A DNA stretch of 64,000 nucleotides from Pseudomonas mangiferae. GTDB lineage: Bacteria > Pseudomonadota > Gammaproteobacteria > Pseudomonadales > Pseudomonadaceae. Positions 1-11,510 of the stretch are shown piece after piece. The notes beneath the pieces were generated by a model. It made no database searches. It saw only the letters and a program-made list of their open reading frames with translations, and was not told where the DNA came from. A program made the position numbers and the translations under genes. Each line of letters opens with the position of its first letter. Position 1 is the stretch's first letter. The DNA is taken from the NCBI RefSeq assembly GCF_007109405.1, contig NZ_VJOY01000011.1, positions 62,001 through 126,000 on the forward strand, given 5' to 3'.

Positions 1-494
1 TTGGCGGCGCAGACCGCTTCCCACTGTTCCGGCCAGGCGGCCTTCAGCGCCTTCTGCAGCCAGCGGGGATGGGCGGTGCGCACCACCGGGTCGCGTTCCA
101 GTTCGGCGTAGAGCGCCTCGCCCTGGCGCTGCGCATTGCGCAGCACGGCGTTGAGCAGCCCCTTGGCCCAGGGCTTGCGCAGGGCCTCGGCGCAGCCGAC
201 GGTCTCGCCCAAGGCCGCGTGGGGCGGGATGCGGGTATGGAACAGCTGGTACAGGCCTACCAACAGCAGCGCCTCCACATCGCGGTCAGCCGCCTTGAAC
301 GGCTTCTGCAGCAGGCGCTCGGCCAGGGCGGCGAGGCGCGGCTGCCAGCGGGCGGCGCCGAACGCCAGCTCCTGGGCCAGGCCGCGGTCCCTGGGCTCGA
401 CCCGCTCCAGCTGCGCCGGCAGGCTGCCGCCCAGGGACGCCTTGCCCGAGAGCACCGGCGCCAGGGCGCGGGCGGCCGCCAGACGCGGATTCAT
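1..494 (-). CDS. rsmB: 16S rRNA m5C967 methyltransferase RsmB (N-terminal part)
   Basis: Partial gene whose 3' end lies beyond the left edge; about 164 N-terminal residues are visible. The translation begins [17 protein letters not shown] and continues with the helical NusB-like RNA-binding domain of RsmB/Sun proteins, including [14 protein letters not shown] and the GETV.EA segment. The SAM-dependent catalytic domain with its cysteines is outside the window. The family methylates C967 of 16S rRNA. The ATG at 494-492 overlaps the fmt stop by four bases (ATGA), so it is translationally coupled to fmt, as in the usual def-fmt-rsmB order. Identification rests on the N-terminal domain plus this synteny. 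Confidence 0.92.
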   Translation of the reverse strand, partial: MNPRLAAARALAPVLSGKASLGGSLPAQLERVEPRDRGLAQELAFGAARWQPRLAALAERLLQKPFKAADRDVEALLLVGLYQLFHTRIPPHAALGETVGCAEALRKPWAKGLLNAVLRNAQRQGEALYAELERDPVVRTAHPRWLQKALKAAWPEQWEAVCAA

Positions 495-1423
495 CGGCCC
501 AGCACCGTGCCGGGGGCGAAACGATCGCGGCGGCTGTTATAGAGGTCGGCGAAATCCAGGGGCTTGCCCCCCGGCAGCTGCAGGCGGGTCAGGCACAGGG
601 CGCTTTCGCCGCAGGCCACCACCAGGCCGTCACGGCTGGCGGACAGGATCGTGCCGGGCGCGCCGGTGCCCTGCCCCGGTCTGGCGTCCAGCACCTTGAC
701 CGTCTCCTCGCCCAGGCGGGTATGACACACCGGCCAGGGGGTGAAGGCGCGGATGCGGCGTTCCAGTTCGGCGGCCGGCCGCTGCCAGTCCAGGGTCGCC
801 TCGTCCTTGTTCAGCTTGTGGGCATAGGTGGCCAGGGCGTCGTCCTGCACCTCGCCCGCCAGGGTCCCGGTGGCGAGGCCCTCTAAGGCTTGCACCACGG
901 CGGCCGCACCGAGCCCGGCCAGGCGGTCGTGAAGCGTGCCGCCGGTATCCTCGGGGCCAAGGGGTGTACGGGCCTTGAGCAGCATCGGCCCGGTGTCCAG
1001 GCCCGCCTCCATGCGCATGACGGTCACGCCCGACTCGGCGTCCCCCGCCTCCACCGCGCGCTGGATCGGCGCGGCGCCGCGCCAGCGTGGCAACAGCGAG
1101 GCATGGCTGTTGATGCAGCCCAGGCGCGGGATGTCCAGCACCGCTTGGGGCAGGATCAGGCCATAGGCGACCACCACCATCAGATCCGGCGTCAAAGCCG
1201 CCAGCTCGGCCTGGGCTGCCGGGTCGCGCAGGGTCGGCGGTTGGTGCACGGCAATGCCGTGGTGCTGCGCCAGCTGCTTGACCGGGCTCGGCATCAGCTT
1301 CTGGCCGCGGCCGGCCGGGCGGTCCGGCTGGGTGTAGACGGCGATCACCTGGTGCCCGGCGTCCAGCAGGGCCTGCAGGTGGTGGGCGGCGAATTCCGGG
1401 GTTCCGGCGAAAACGATGCGCAA
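491..1423 (-). CDS. fmt: Methionyl-tRNA formyltransferase
   Basis: Transfers a formyl group from 10-formyl-THF to Met-tRNAfMet before translation initiation. The 310 aa length is normal for the family. The N-terminal domain starts [16 protein letters not shown]. The catalytic region holds [18 protein letters not shown], with the conserved Asn and His, followed by GLDTGPML, which carries the catalytic Asp. A C-terminal OB-like tRNA-binding domain follows from about residue 205. It sits between def (upstream) and rsmB (downstream, 4-bp overlap). A terminator-like hairpin separates it from def, so it may have its own promoter or be partly attenuated. Confidence 0.97.
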   Translation of the reverse strand: MRIVFAGTPEFAAHHLQALLDAGHQVIAVYTQPDRPAGRGQKLMPSPVKQLAQHHGIAVHQPPTLRDPAAQAELAALTPDLMVVVAYGLILPQAVLDIPRLGCINSHASLLPRWRGAAPIQRAVEAGDAESGVTVMRMEAGLDTGPMLLKARTPLGPEDTGGTLHDRLAGLGAAAVVQALEGLATGTLAGEVQDDALATYAHKLNKDEATLDWQRPAAELERRIRAFTPWPVCHTRLGEETVKVLDARPGQGTGAPGTILSASRDGLVVACGESALCLTRLQLPGGKPLDFADLYNSRRDRFAPGTVLGR

Positions 1424-1470
1424 GGTCGACTCCTTGTAGCGTGGGCACCGCGGAGCGTCAGGCTCCGGAA

Positions 1471-1499
1471 AAGAAAAAGGCTTGCCGGGGCAAGCCTTT
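1471..1499 (-). terminator. Rho-independent terminator-like hairpin between def and fmt
   Basis: A 9-bp stem (AAAGGCTTG / CAAGCCTTT, 1476-1484 and 1491-1499) with a 6-nt loop. Read on the minus strand it is followed by a T-rich stretch (TTTTTCTTTT). It lies about 15 bases past the def stop and before the fmt start, both on the minus strand, so it would end or attenuate def transcription before fmt. Confidence 0.6.
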
Positions 1500-1513
1500 G
1501 GGTTCGGGGATCG

Positions 1514-2020
1514 TCACGCTTGCTGGCGGTGCTGCTTCTCCAGCTTCTTCTTGATCCGGTCGCGCTTGAGGCTGGACAGGTAGTCCACGAAGAGCTTGCC
1601 GTTGAGGTGGTCGCACTCGTGCTGGATGCACACCGCCAGCAGCCCTTCGGCGATCAGCTCGAACGGCTTGCCGTCGCGGTCCATGGCGTTGATGCGTACC
1701 TTCTGCGGGCGATCGACGTTCTCATAGAAGCCGGGCACCGACAGGCAGCCTTCCTGGTACTGGTCCATGTCCTCGGTCAGCGACTCGAACTGCGGATTGA
1801 TGAAGACCTGCGGCTCGCTCTTGTCCTCGGAGAGGTCCATCACCACCACGCGCTGGTGCACGTTCACCTGGGTGGCGGCCAGGCCGATTCCGGGTGCCGC
1901 GTACATGGTTTCGAACATGTCGTCGATCAATGTACGCAGGGCATCGTCGAACACCTCGACCGGTTTGGCCTTGGTGCGAAGGCGTGGATCGGGAAATTCG
2001 AGGATATTCAGAATCGCCAT
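1514..2020 (-). CDS. def: Peptide deformylase
   Basis: Removes the N-formyl group from nascent proteins; an Fe2+ metalloenzyme acting at the ribosome exit. The 168 aa protein carries all three family motifs: [14 protein letters not shown] (metal-binding Cys) and QHECDHLNG (HExxH with the two metal-ligand His). It is paired with fmt, which adds the formyl group this enzyme removes. The start gives [15 protein letters not shown], the standard N-terminus. It diverges from the LysM-protein gene. Confidence 0.98.
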   Translation of the reverse strand: MAILNILEFPDPRLRTKAKPVEVFDDALRTLIDDMFETMYAAPGIGLAATQVNVHQRVVVMDLSEDKSEPQVFINPQFESLTEDMDQYQEGCLSVPGFYENVDRPQKVRINAMDRDGKPFELIAEGLLAVCIQHECDHLNGKLFVDYLSSLKRDRIKKKLEKQHRQQA

Positions 2021-2161
2021 TTGGGTTTGTGATGCACTTGTAGAATAAATTCAAAATCGACTGCTAAGATGATGAGCAGCATTGAAAAACGGCTGAAGAG
2101 CCCGGGTGGGGCGGCTCTCAGGCGTCAAGTAGCGAACGAACATAATAAAGGGATTCACCGC
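2021..2161. promoter_or_regulatory. Divergent promoter region between def and the LysM gene
   Basis: A 141-bp gap between two divergent genes. It contains a locally AT-rich stretch (2036-2070), unlike its GC-rich surroundings, with a TAAGAT hexamer at 2065-2070 that could be a -10 element for the rightward gene. No convincing -35 at proper spacing was found, so promoter placement is tentative. Confidence 0.3.
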
Positions 2162-3187
2162 ATGAGGAAATCATTACTCGCCCTGGTGCTGCTCGCGGCC
2201 AGCGGCCTGGTGCAAGCGGCCGTTCAGCTCCGGGACGGCCATCCGGAGAGCTACACGGTGGTCAAGGGCGACACCCTGTGGGACATCTCCGGGCGCTTCC
2301 TCCGCGAACCCTGGAAGTGGCCGGAAATCTGGCACGCCAACCCGCAAGTGGCGAACCCCCACCTCATCTACCCGGGCGATACCCTGACCCTGGTGTATGT
2401 CGACGGTCAGCCGCGGCTGATGCTCAACCGCGGCGCGTCCCGCGGCACCATCAAGCTGTCGCCCCAGGTGCGCAGCACGCCGATGGCCGAGGCGATCCCG
2501 GCGATCCCCTTGGAGGCGGTGAACAGCTTCCTGCTGAGCAACCGCGTGGTGGACAGCGTCGATCAGTTCAAGGCCGCGCCGTACATCGTTGCCGGCAACG
2601 CCGAGCGGGTGCTCAGCGGCACCGGCGACCGCATCTACGGCCGCGGGCATTTCGACGACACCCAGTCGGCCTACGGCATCTTCCGCCAGGGCCGCGTCTA
2701 CAACGACCCGGAAACCCAGGAGTTCCTCGGCATCAACGCCGATGACATCGGCAGCGCCGACGTGGTGACCCACGAAGGCGACGTGGCGACCCTGACCCTG
2801 ACCCGTTCCACCCAGGAAGTGCGCCTCGGCGACCGGCTGTTCCCCACCGAGGAACGGGCGGTGAACTCCACCTTCATGCCCAGCGCGCCGACCGAGACCA
2901 TCAATGGGGTGATCCTCGACGTGCCGCGCGGCGTTACCCAGGTCGGCCAGTTCGACGTGGTGACCATCAACAAGGGCAAGCGCGACGGCCTGAGCGAGGG
3001 CAACGTCCTCGCCGTGTACAAGACCGGCGAGACCGTGCGGGACCGCCTCACCGGCGAGAAGGTGAAGATCCCCGACGAGCGCTCCGGTCTGCTGATGGTG
3101 TTCCGCACTTACGACAAGATCAGCTACGGCCTGGTGCTGGTGGCCAGCCGGCAGCTGGAACTGCTGGACAAGGTGCGCAACCCGTGA
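2162..3187 (+). CDS. LysM-domain exported protein
   Basis: A 341 aa protein starting MRKSLLALVLLAASGLVQA, a typical Sec signal peptide. An in-frame ATG exists 31 codons upstream, but the signal peptide favours this start. A LysM peptidoglycan-binding domain follows directly (YTVVKGDTLWDISGRFL to NPHLIYPGDTL, about residues 35-85). The rest has no motif I can name. The family, common beside dprA in Pseudomonas, probably acts at the cell wall; no catalytic domain is visible. A strong terminator follows the stop codon. Confidence 0.9.
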   Translation: MRKSLLALVLLAASGLVQAAVQLRDGHPESYTVVKGDTLWDISGRFLREPWKWPEIWHANPQVANPHLIYPGDTLTLVYVDGQPRLMLNRGASRGTIKLSPQVRSTPMAEAIPAIPLEAVNSFLLSNRVVDSVDQFKAAPYIVAGNAERVLSGTGDRIYGRGHFDDTQSAYGIFRQGRVYNDPETQEFLGINADDIGSADVVTHEGDVATLTLTRSTQEVRLGDRLFPTEERAVNSTFMPSAPTETINGVILDVPRGVTQVGQFDVVTINKGKRDGLSEGNVLAVYKTGETVRDRLTGEKVKIPDERSGLLMVFRTYDKISYGLVLVASRQLELLDKVRNP

Positions 3188-3194
3188 CACCCGA

Positions 3195-3218
3195 ACCCCC
3201 GCTCCGGCGGGGGTTTTT
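3195..3218 (+). terminator. Rho-independent terminator
   Basis: CCCCCGC (3196-3202), loop TCCG, GCGGGGG (3207-3213), then TTTTT (3214-3218), starting 8 bases after the LysM-gene stop. Stem and T-tract are canonical. Confidence 0.85.
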
Positions 3219-3262
3219 CGTTCCACCCGCCGCTCGAGCGGCATCGATCAAGGATGATCGTC

Positions 3263-4375
3263 ATGCGTCACCCCCGCCTCGCGCCGGTTTCGCCGGCCGA
3301 ACTGGAGGCGCGCCTGCGCCTGCATGCCCTGCCCGACTTCGGGCCCCGGCGCTTCCGCCACCTGCTGACCGCCTTCGAGAGTGCCTCCGCTGCCCTCAGT
3401 GCTCCCGCCGCCGCCTGGCGCGCCCTCGGCCTGCCGCCCGGCTGCGCGGAAAGCCGGCGTGCGCCGGAGGTCCGCCAGCGGGCCGCCGAGGCCCTGGCCT
3501 GGCTGGAGGACGCGCGTCACCACCTGCTGATGTGGGACGCGCCGGACTACCCGGCGCTGCTGGCGGAACTGGACGATGCCCCGCCATTGCTGTTCGTCGC
3601 CGGCAACCCGGCGATTCTCGACAAGCCGCAGTTGGCCATCGTCGGCAGCCGCCGGGCCAGCGCGCCCGGCCTGGATAACGCCCGGCGCTTCGCCCGAACC
3701 CTGGCCGAGGCAGGCTTCGTCATCACCAGCGGCCTTGCCCTGGGCATCGACGGCGCGGCCCACCAGGGCGCTCTGGACGTGGCCGGGGAAACGGTAGCGG
3801 TGCTCGGCACCGGCCTGACCCGCCTCTACCCGCCGCGGCACCGGGAGCTGGCGGCGCGCCTGGTGGCGGAAGGTGGCGCCCTGATCTCCGAGCTGCCCCT
3901 GGACAGCCCGCCCCACCCGAGTAACTTCCCGCGGCGCAACCGGCTCATCAGCGGATTGTCCCTGGGGGTCCTGGTGGTGGAGGCGAGCCCCTCCAGCGGG
4001 TCGCTGATCACCGCCCGCCTGGCCGCCGAGCAGGGCCGCGAGGTCTACGCCATTCCCGGTTCGATCCACCACCCGGGCGCCCGGGGCTGCCACCAACTGA
4101 TCCGTGACGGCGCCACTCTGGTGGAAGGCGTGGAGCACATCCTCGAGGCGTTGCGGGGCTGGCAGGCGATGTCGCCGGCCGTGACGCCCCTGGCCGATGG
4201 GCCGGAGTCGCCGCTGCTGGTGCTGCTGCGGGCGGCGCCCCATAGCAGTGAAAGTCTGGCCCGGGAGGCGGGCTGGAGCGTGCCGGAGACCCTGGCCGCC
4301 CTCACCGAACTGGAACTGGATGGCGCGGTGGCCTGCGAGGCGGGCCGCTGGGTATTCCGCGGCGCCCCCGCCTGA
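3263..4375 (+). CDS. dprA: DNA-processing protein DprA/Smf
   Basis: Loads RecA on incoming single-stranded DNA during natural transformation. The 370 aa protein has an N-terminal SAM-like helical region, the Rossmann-like DprA core (VGSRRAS near residue 130, [54 protein letters not shown]) and a C-terminal winged-helix segment. I chose the ATG at 3263 over the one at 3254 because AAGGA at 3250-3254 sits 8 bases before it. The order LysM-dprA-tsaC is typical of Pseudomonas. No frame disruption is visible. Confidence 0.95.
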   Translation: MRHPRLAPVSPAELEARLRLHALPDFGPRRFRHLLTAFESASAALSAPAAAWRALGLPPGCAESRRAPEVRQRAAEALAWLEDARHHLLMWDAPDYPALLAELDDAPPLLFVAGNPAILDKPQLAIVGSRRASAPGLDNARRFARTLAEAGFVITSGLALGIDGAAHQGALDVAGETVAVLGTGLTRLYPPRHRELAARLVAEGGALISELPLDSPPHPSNFPRRNRLISGLSLGVLVVEASPSSGSLITARLAAEQGREVYAIPGSIHHPGARGCHQLIRDGATLVEGVEHILEALRGWQAMSPAVTPLADGPESPLLVLLRAAPHSSESLAREAGWSVPETLAALTELELDGAVACEAGRWVFRGAPA

Positions 4376-4433
4376 GCGCCGGCCGGCGCGGCCCTGTACA
4401 CTGCCGCCCAGTCGAGACGAGCGGAGGTTGTCC

Positions 4434-4991
4434 ATGGTCAGCAGTTGGCGCGTGCAGCGCGTGGCCCGAGTGGTCCGCCAGGGCGGTGTGATCGCCTACC
4501 CCACCGAGGCGGTCTGGGGCCTGGGGTGCGATCCCTGGGACGAGACGGCGGTGCTGCGCCTGCTGGCGCTGAAGAACCGCTCGCCGGACAAGGGCCTGAT
4601 CCTGGTGGCGGATACCATCCGCCAGTTCGACTTCATCCTCGACGACCTGCCGGAGGCCTGGCTGAACCGCCTGGCCAGCACCTGGCCGGGGCCCAACACC
4701 TGGCTGGTGCCGCACCGTGGCCTGCTGCCGGACTGGATCACCGGAGTCCACGACAGCGTGGCCCTGCGGGTCAGCGACCACCCGCTGGTGCGTGAGCTGT
4801 GCGCCCTCACCGGGCCGCTGGTGTCCACCTCGGCCAACCCGGCCGGGCGCCCGTCCGCCACCAGCGCCCTGCGGGTCCGCCAGTACTTCCCCGACCAGCT
4901 CGACGCGATCCTCACCGGCCCCCTGGGGGGCCGGCGCAACCCCAGCCTGATCCGCGACCTGGTCAGCGGCCGGGTGGTGCGCCCGTCCTGA
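4434..4991 (+). CDS. tsaC: L-threonylcarbamoyladenylate synthase TsaC (YrdC/Sua5)
   Basis: Makes threonylcarbamoyl-AMP from Thr, bicarbonate and ATP for the t6A37 modification of ANN-decoding tRNAs. At 185 aa it is the short TsaC form without the Sua5 extension. Family motifs are visible: [28 protein letters not shown] (KR-type Thr/ATP site), [10 protein letters not shown] and [17 protein letters not shown]-like ribosome site (4422-4426) precedes the ATG. It runs with dprA and converges on qor. Confidence 0.95.
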   Translation: MVSSWRVQRVARVVRQGGVIAYPTEAVWGLGCDPWDETAVLRLLALKNRSPDKGLILVADTIRQFDFILDDLPEAWLNRLASTWPGPNTWLVPHRGLLPDWITGVHDSVALRVSDHPLVRELCALTGPLVSTSANPAGRPSATSALRVRQYFPDQLDAILTGPLGGRRNPSLIRDLVSGRVVRPS

Positions 4992-7100
<2,109 letters not shown>

Positions 7101-7147
7101 TCCCTCCGGCCGCTCACGGCGGCCCATCGACCCCGCGAGGAGCCTCC

Positions 7148-7963
7148 ATGGACCGCTACGGTGTGTTCGGCAACCCCATCGGCCACAGCAAGTCGCCGCT
7201 GATCCACCGGCGCTTCGCCGAGCAGACCGGCCAGGCCCTGACCTACGAGGCGCTGCTGGCGCCCCTGGAAGACTTCGCCGGGTTCGCCCGGGCGTTCTTC
7301 CGCGAGGGCCGCGGTGCCAATGTCACTGTGCCGTTCAAGGAAGAGGCGTTCCGCCTGGCGGACCGCCTCACGCCCCGCGCCGAGCGTGCCGGGGCGGTGA
7401 ACACCCTGATGCGCCTGGACGACGGCGGCCTGCTGGGGGACAACACCGATGGTGCCGGGCTGGTGCGCGACCTGGTGCAGAACGCTGGTGTTCGCCTGGG
7501 CGGCGCGCGGGTGCTGGTGCTGGGCGCCGGCGGCGCGGTGCGCGGGGTGCTCGAACCGCTGCTGGCGGAAGGCCCGGCCGCGCTGCTGATCGCCAACCGC
7601 ACCGCCGACAAGGCGCGCCAGCTGGCCCGGCATTTCGCCGACCTGGGCGAGGTGCGCGGCGGCGGCTTCGACGAGGTGGACGGCGCCTTCGACCTGGTGG
7701 TCAACGGCACCGCCGCCAGCCTGGCCGGCGAGCGCCCGCCCCTGGACCCGGCATGCCTGCGCCCCGGGGCCCTCTGCTACGACATGATGTACGCCGCCGA
7801 GCCGACGGTGTTCTGCCGCTGGGCCGTCGAGCACGGCGCCACCAGCCGGGACGGGCTGGGCATGCTGCTGGAACAGGCCGCCGAGGCCTTCCAGATGTGG
7901 CGCGGCGTGCGACCGTCCACCGCCCCGCTGCTGGAGACGCTGCGCCAGCCGGCAGCCGGCTGA
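7148..7963 (+). CDS. aroE: Shikimate dehydrogenase
   Basis: Reduces 3-dehydroshikimate to shikimate with NADPH in the chorismate pathway. The 271 aa protein shows the shikimate-binding NPIGHSKSP near the N-terminus, NVTVPFKE with the catalytic Lys, NTDGAG with the catalytic Asp, the dinucleotide fold [10 protein letters not shown] and the NRT NADP-selectivity motif. GAGGAG at 7136-7141 fixes the start. It follows hemF. Confidence 0.97.
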   Translation: MDRYGVFGNPIGHSKSPLIHRRFAEQTGQALTYEALLAPLEDFAGFARAFFREGRGANVTVPFKEEAFRLADRLTPRAERAGAVNTLMRLDDGGLLGDNTDGAGLVRDLVQNAGVRLGGARVLVLGAGGAVRGVLEPLLAEGPAALLIANRTADKARQLARHFADLGEVRGGGFDEVDGAFDLVVNGTAASLAGERPPLDPACLRPGALCYDMMYAAEPTVFCRWAVEHGATSRDGLGMLLEQAAEAFQMWRGVRPSTAPLLETLRQPAAG

Positions 7964-7985
7964 GCCCTTCCATCGGCGTTCTGGT

Positions 7986-7998
7986 ACGGAAGTTCCGT
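7986..7998. other. Perfect 13-bp palindrome upstream of plcB
   Basis: ACGGAAgTTCCGT, two 6-base arms around one base, 76 bases before the plcB start and 23 bases after the aroE stop. It could be an operator for plcB or a chance palindrome. There is no T-tract, so it is not a terminator. Confidence 0.25.
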
Positions 7999-8073
7999 TT
8001 CTGCAACGTGGCTGCCATGTTCCTTGGCTATAGGTAGGGGCGTCGTCCCCTTTCCCTCTGCCGAGACCGAACC

Positions 8074-9060
8074 ATGCACCGCACCCTGTCCCTCCTCGTC
8101 GGCGCCGCCGGCCTGTGCCTGGCCGGCCATGCCGCCGCCTGGTCGCAACCCACCCACAAGAACATCGCCAAGGACGCCCTGGCCTTCCTCAATTCCGCCT
8201 ACGCCACGCCGGACATGCAGCGGGCCTACCGCTTCTACGTGGACGCCGCCGGCAGCGAGGCCAAGGCCGGGGAAATCCTCGGCCAGGCCGCCTATGACTT
8301 CGACGATTTCCAGGACACCCACCTGGGGGGCTGGTGGGTCGGCTACGAGTACGCGCCCATGGGCGACGCCGCCGCCAAGCTGGTGAACTACACCTCCTAC
8401 TGGCACTTCATCAACATGGGCCGCGACGGCGACGCGCACGGCAACGACCATGGTGGCTACGACTACCGCTACCACAAGGTGGACGGCGGCCTCGGCGACA
8501 TCGACCGCTACGCCATGATCTACCTGTACAACCGCGAGCTGCTCAAGAGCGACTTCGACACCACCGAGGCACACTACCGCCAGGGCACCCGCTCGGACTG
8601 GCAGGCCGACTACGGCGACTTCCAGACCATGGCCTTCCAGCCCATCGATAACGTCGCCAAGTACTGGTTCGACCAGTTCAAGGCCGCGCCGTCGCTGCAG
8701 ACCATCGGCTACGTGCTGCACGCCACCGGTGACGTGGCGCAGCCACACCATTCGTGGGTGACCTCGGCCAACGGCCACACCGGCTGGGAGACCTGGGTGG
8801 ACGACCGCTACGTGCGCGAGCGTTTCGCCGACCCCGTGGCGGTGGCCAACCTGATCGGCGCCTACGACACCCGCCAGCCCCTGCGCGACCTGCTGACCCA
8901 GACCGCGGCCATCGCCTACCAGCACCCCGAGGCGCTCTACGACACCAGCGACGCCACCCGCATGCGCCTGGCCCGGCAGTTGATCCCGCAATCCGTGGCG
9001 CTGACCGCCGCCGTGCTGACCAAGGCCGCGAATGCGTTCTATGGCCAGGACAGCCTGTAA
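8074..9060 (+). CDS. plcB: Secreted zinc-dependent phospholipase C, PlcB type
   Basis: A 328 aa exported protein of the zinc PLC / P1-nuclease superfamily. A signal peptide of about 22 residues ends AGHAAA, so the mature protein would begin with Trp23. In this superfamily the N-terminal Trp is itself a zinc ligand, and His28 (WSQPTH) fits the next ligand. The signature LHATGDVAQPHHSW (compare HYLGDxxQPxH) and GWETWVDD supply further His, Asp and Glu ligands. In P. aeruginosa the syntenic PlcB is a phospholipase C implicated in twitching toward phospholipids (from memory). It is followed directly by a foldase gene and an unknown gene in a tight operon. Confidence 0.82.
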   Translation: MHRTLSLLVGAAGLCLAGHAAAWSQPTHKNIAKDALAFLNSAYATPDMQRAYRFYVDAAGSEAKAGEILGQAAYDFDDFQDTHLGGWWVGYEYAPMGDAAAKLVNYTSYWHFINMGRDGDAHGNDHGGYDYRYHKVDGGLGDIDRYAMIYLYNRELLKSDFDTTEAHYRQGTRSDWQADYGDFQTMAFQPIDNVAKYWFDQFKAAPSLQTIGYVLHATGDVAQPHHSWVTSANGHTGWETWVDDRYVRERFADPVAVANLIGAYDTRQPLRDLLTQTAAIAYQHPEALYDTSDATRMRLARQLIPQSVALTAAVLTKAANAFYGQDSL

Positions 9061-10372
9061 CGCCGGCGGCGGCCGGAGCCTGCGGCGACTGGCCTGGGCC
9101 GCCTGGCTGGGGATCGCGGCGCCGGTGCTGGCCGCCCCGGCGCCGGAGCCGCCCGCCCTCCGCGCGGTCGCCGAGGCTGGTCGCGACCTGCAGGTGGACG
9201 ACGAGCGCCTGCCGGCCGCCAGCATCGCCCTGCTGCGCCAGGCCCTGGACCGGCTGCGCGGCGCCCAGGCGCCGGCGGACGCCGAACGGAGCCTGCGCAG
9301 GGGGCTGGTGCAGAACCGCCTGCTGGCCCGGGAGGTGGAGACCGGCTTGCCGGAGGGGGTACGCCACGACCTGGATGCACGCACCGAGGACGAGGTCGAG
9401 CGCCTGCTGCGGCAGGTCTACGGGCCGCGCGTCGACGAGGGCGGCGAAGCCTTCCGCCTGCCCGGCGACCGCCTCGACCAAGCCGCGCTGCGGGCGCTGC
9501 TGGCCTCGCCCGCCGGCATCCTGCGCCTGGACAGCCAACGCCTGGAGCCGGACCAGCGCCAGCGGGCGGCGGCCGTGGAGGCCCTCGCCTGGCACTTCCC
9601 GGGCCGGCCGCGGCAGGCGGTGGACCTGCTGACCGTCTACGAGCGCGAGGACGTGCAGGGCCGCGCCGAGCTGCAGCAGGGCAACGTCGACTACCTGGAC
9701 ACCCGCGCCCTCGCTTTTCTGCGTCGCGCCTGGCTGCAGGAGCGGCTGGCGCGCGAAGGCGTCGGCGACGCGGCCCAGGCCGGCTTGCGACGGCTGGTGC
9801 GGGACAAGCTGGTGCGCCTGGAGTATCTGCGCCAGCTGGGCCTGGCCGAGGAGATGCACCACCGCTCGGAGGCCCTCGACGCGGCGGCGCGCCAGGTCAG
9901 CGAGGCGGACGCCCGGGCCTACTACCAGCGCCATGCCGGGCGCTACCGCAACGTCGCACGGGTCGAGGCGGCGCACCTGCGCCTCGCCGACCAGGCCAGC
10001 GCCGACCGGGTCTACGCCGAGCTGCAGGCGGGCCTGGCCTTCGACGAAGCGGTGCGCCGTCACTCCCTGGCCGATGACCGCCAGCTGGAGCCGCCGGGAG
10101 ACCTGGGCACCGTCCAGGCCCTCGACCCTGGCCTCGACCTGCTGCGCAAGGCCGCGCTGATCCAGCGGGCCGGCAGCGTGTCGCAGCCGATGCGGATCGG
10201 CGACGCCTTCGAGATCGTCCAGGTGCGCCGCCGCGAGGATCGCCAGTTGCCCCTGGAGGACCCGTCGGTGCGCGACGAGGTGAACCGCGCCGTGGCCCGG
10301 GAACAGCTCGCCGCGCAGCTTCAGGCGCGCCTCGACGGTCGCCTGGCCCAGGCCCGGGTGGATGGCCTGTGA
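9041..10372 (+). CDS. Exported parvulin-type peptidyl-prolyl isomerase (PpiC/SurA-like)
   Basis: About 443 aa. The N-terminus carries a basic stretch and a hydrophobic segment (LAWAAWLGIAAPVLA), so it is exported or membrane-anchored. A helical SurA_N-like region covers the first two thirds. A parvulin domain follows near residues 305-410 (ARVEAAHLRLADQASADRV, FDEAVRRHSLADD, GDLGTVQALDPGLD, AFEIVQVRRRED). ATGs at 9032 and 9041 both overlap the plcB 3' end; the choice is open. The tight coupling suggests it folds PlcB or its exported partner, an inference from context only. It overlaps the next gene by 4 bases. Confidence 0.75.
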   Translation: MARTACNAGGGRSLRRLAWAAWLGIAAPVLAAPAPEPPALRAVAEAGRDLQVDDERLPAASIALLRQALDRLRGAQAPADAERSLRRGLVQNRLLAREVETGLPEGVRHDLDARTEDEVERLLRQVYGPRVDEGGEAFRLPGDRLDQAALRALLASPAGILRLDSQRLEPDQRQRAAAVEALAWHFPGRPRQAVDLLTVYEREDVQGRAELQQGNVDYLDTRALAFLRRAWLQERLAREGVGDAAQAGLRRLVRDKLVRLEYLRQLGLAEEMHHRSEALDAAARQVSEADARAYYQRHAGRYRNVARVEAAHLRLADQASADRVYAELQAGLAFDEAVRRHSLADDRQLEPPGDLGTVQALDPGLDLLRKAALIQRAGSVSQPMRIGDAFEIVQVRRREDRQLPLEDPSVRDEVNRAVAREQLAAQLQARLDGRLAQARVDGL

Positions 10373-10965
10373 CGCGCCTGTTGCTGGCCGCCCTCGCCTG
10401 CTGCGCGGCATCGGTGACGGCGGTGCTGTACGGGTTCCCGGCACCGACCACGGCCCCCGCGGTTCCGGTGCCCCGGTCATTGCCGCCCAGCGCCGCGGCC
10501 GCGCCGGCCCTGCCTGCACCCTCCGCGCCCGCCCGGCCGGCAGCCCCCACGGTACGCCCGGCCCCGGCGGCGCCTCCGGAGGCGGACGGCCCGGCACCGA
10601 CCCTCAGCGCGGAGGAAGCCCAGGTGCTCATGCAGGTCATGGCCGAGCGCGGCGACCCGCGCTCCCCGGCCCTGGGCGGGCTGGAGCCGCGGCGCCCGGC
10701 GCCGGCGGCGGCGCTGGACGACCCTCGCGCCTACTCCGCCTTCGAGGCCGAGGCGGAACGGCGCCAGGCCCAGGCCTACCTGGATGGCATACGGGAGATT
10801 CCGGCGATCCGCGAACGGATCGAGGACGCCGCCCAGTCCGGCGAGCGCGACGCCGCCCAACTGGACGAGGCCCGCGCCGCCCTGCAGCAACTGGAAATGT
10901 TGCGCGACAGCCTCGCCCGGGACGCGCCGGGGCTGCTGCCGGAGGCCTCGCCCGCCACGCCCTAG
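10369..10965 (+). CDS. Unknown anchored protein with Pro/Ala-rich linker and C-terminal helical region
   Basis: A 198 aa protein starting at a GTG that overlaps the foldase stop (GTGA). A single hydrophobic N-terminal segment (LLLAALACCAASVTAVLYG) is followed by about 50 residues rich in Pro and Ala. A charged C-terminal half of likely alpha-helices follows (AEEAQVLMQVMAERGD, EAERRQAQAYLDGIREI, DEARAALQQLEMLRDSLA). This looks like an inner-membrane-anchored periplasmic helical protein on a flexible linker. The layout superficially recalls lipase chaperones, but I see no Lif motif. Its function is unknown; the operon suggests a role with PlcB. Confidence 0.6.
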   Translation: MTRLLLAALACCAASVTAVLYGFPAPTTAPAVPVPRSLPPSAAAAPALPAPSAPARPAAPTVRPAPAAPPEADGPAPTLSAEEAQVLMQVMAERGDPRSPALGGLEPRRPAPAAALDDPRAYSAFEAEAERRQAQAYLDGIREIPAIRERIEDAAQSGERDAAQLDEARAALQQLEMLRDSLARDAPGLLPEASPATP

Positions 10966-11310
10966 GCGAAGAGGAGAGAGAGCCGGTGTCTCTTAACGTC
11001 GGTGGTGGCGGCTGGGTGGATGAGCACAGCGTCATCCACCCTACGGGGCTGTGCGCCAGTCTCGCTCGGGAAGCGCCGGAGTGGGTGCCGGATACGCTGT
11101 CGACCGCGCCCTGGGCGAAGAGGATGGGGAAGGCCGCATCCCCCACCTGGTGGATGAAAACAGCGTCATCCACCCTACGGGGATGCGATAGCGCTCGCTC
11201 TCGAGCGATGGAGGTGTTGCTGAATGCCTCGCCCCGACACGCCTTGGGTGAAGGCGTGTTTCTCATGGGAATGGCGTCATCCACCCTACGCGTCGGTGGA
11301 TGGTGGTGCG
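10961..11310. repeat. Palindromic repeat cluster, GGTGGATGA type
   Basis: Three degenerate copies of an inverted-repeat unit (GGTGGATGA ... TCATCCACCCTACG) near 11014-11045, 11149-11179 and 11275-11300. They are embedded in a larger direct repeat of roughly 120-140 bp marked by CTRGGCGAAGAGG (10963 and 11109, diverged near 11243). The first copy of that mark begins inside the stop codon of the preceding gene. The stretch holds no credible gene. It may act as a terminator or processing structure for the plcB operon. Confidence 0.65.
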
Positions 11311-11510
11311 TGAGGGTGATGGCGATCAGGTGGGCGCGAGTCTTGGATCGGTGGGTCCGTCCTGGGCACTTCGGTAGCGCGGATCGCTCTGCCGGAAACG
11401 TCAGGCTTCGCTCGGGCCAGCCCCCGGGGACGGGGAAACGGCGCTTACGCGGGGATGACGTGTGGCGGGTTTGCCGGATTCGGGCACGCGCCAATGCCTG
11501 TCCACAGGCT

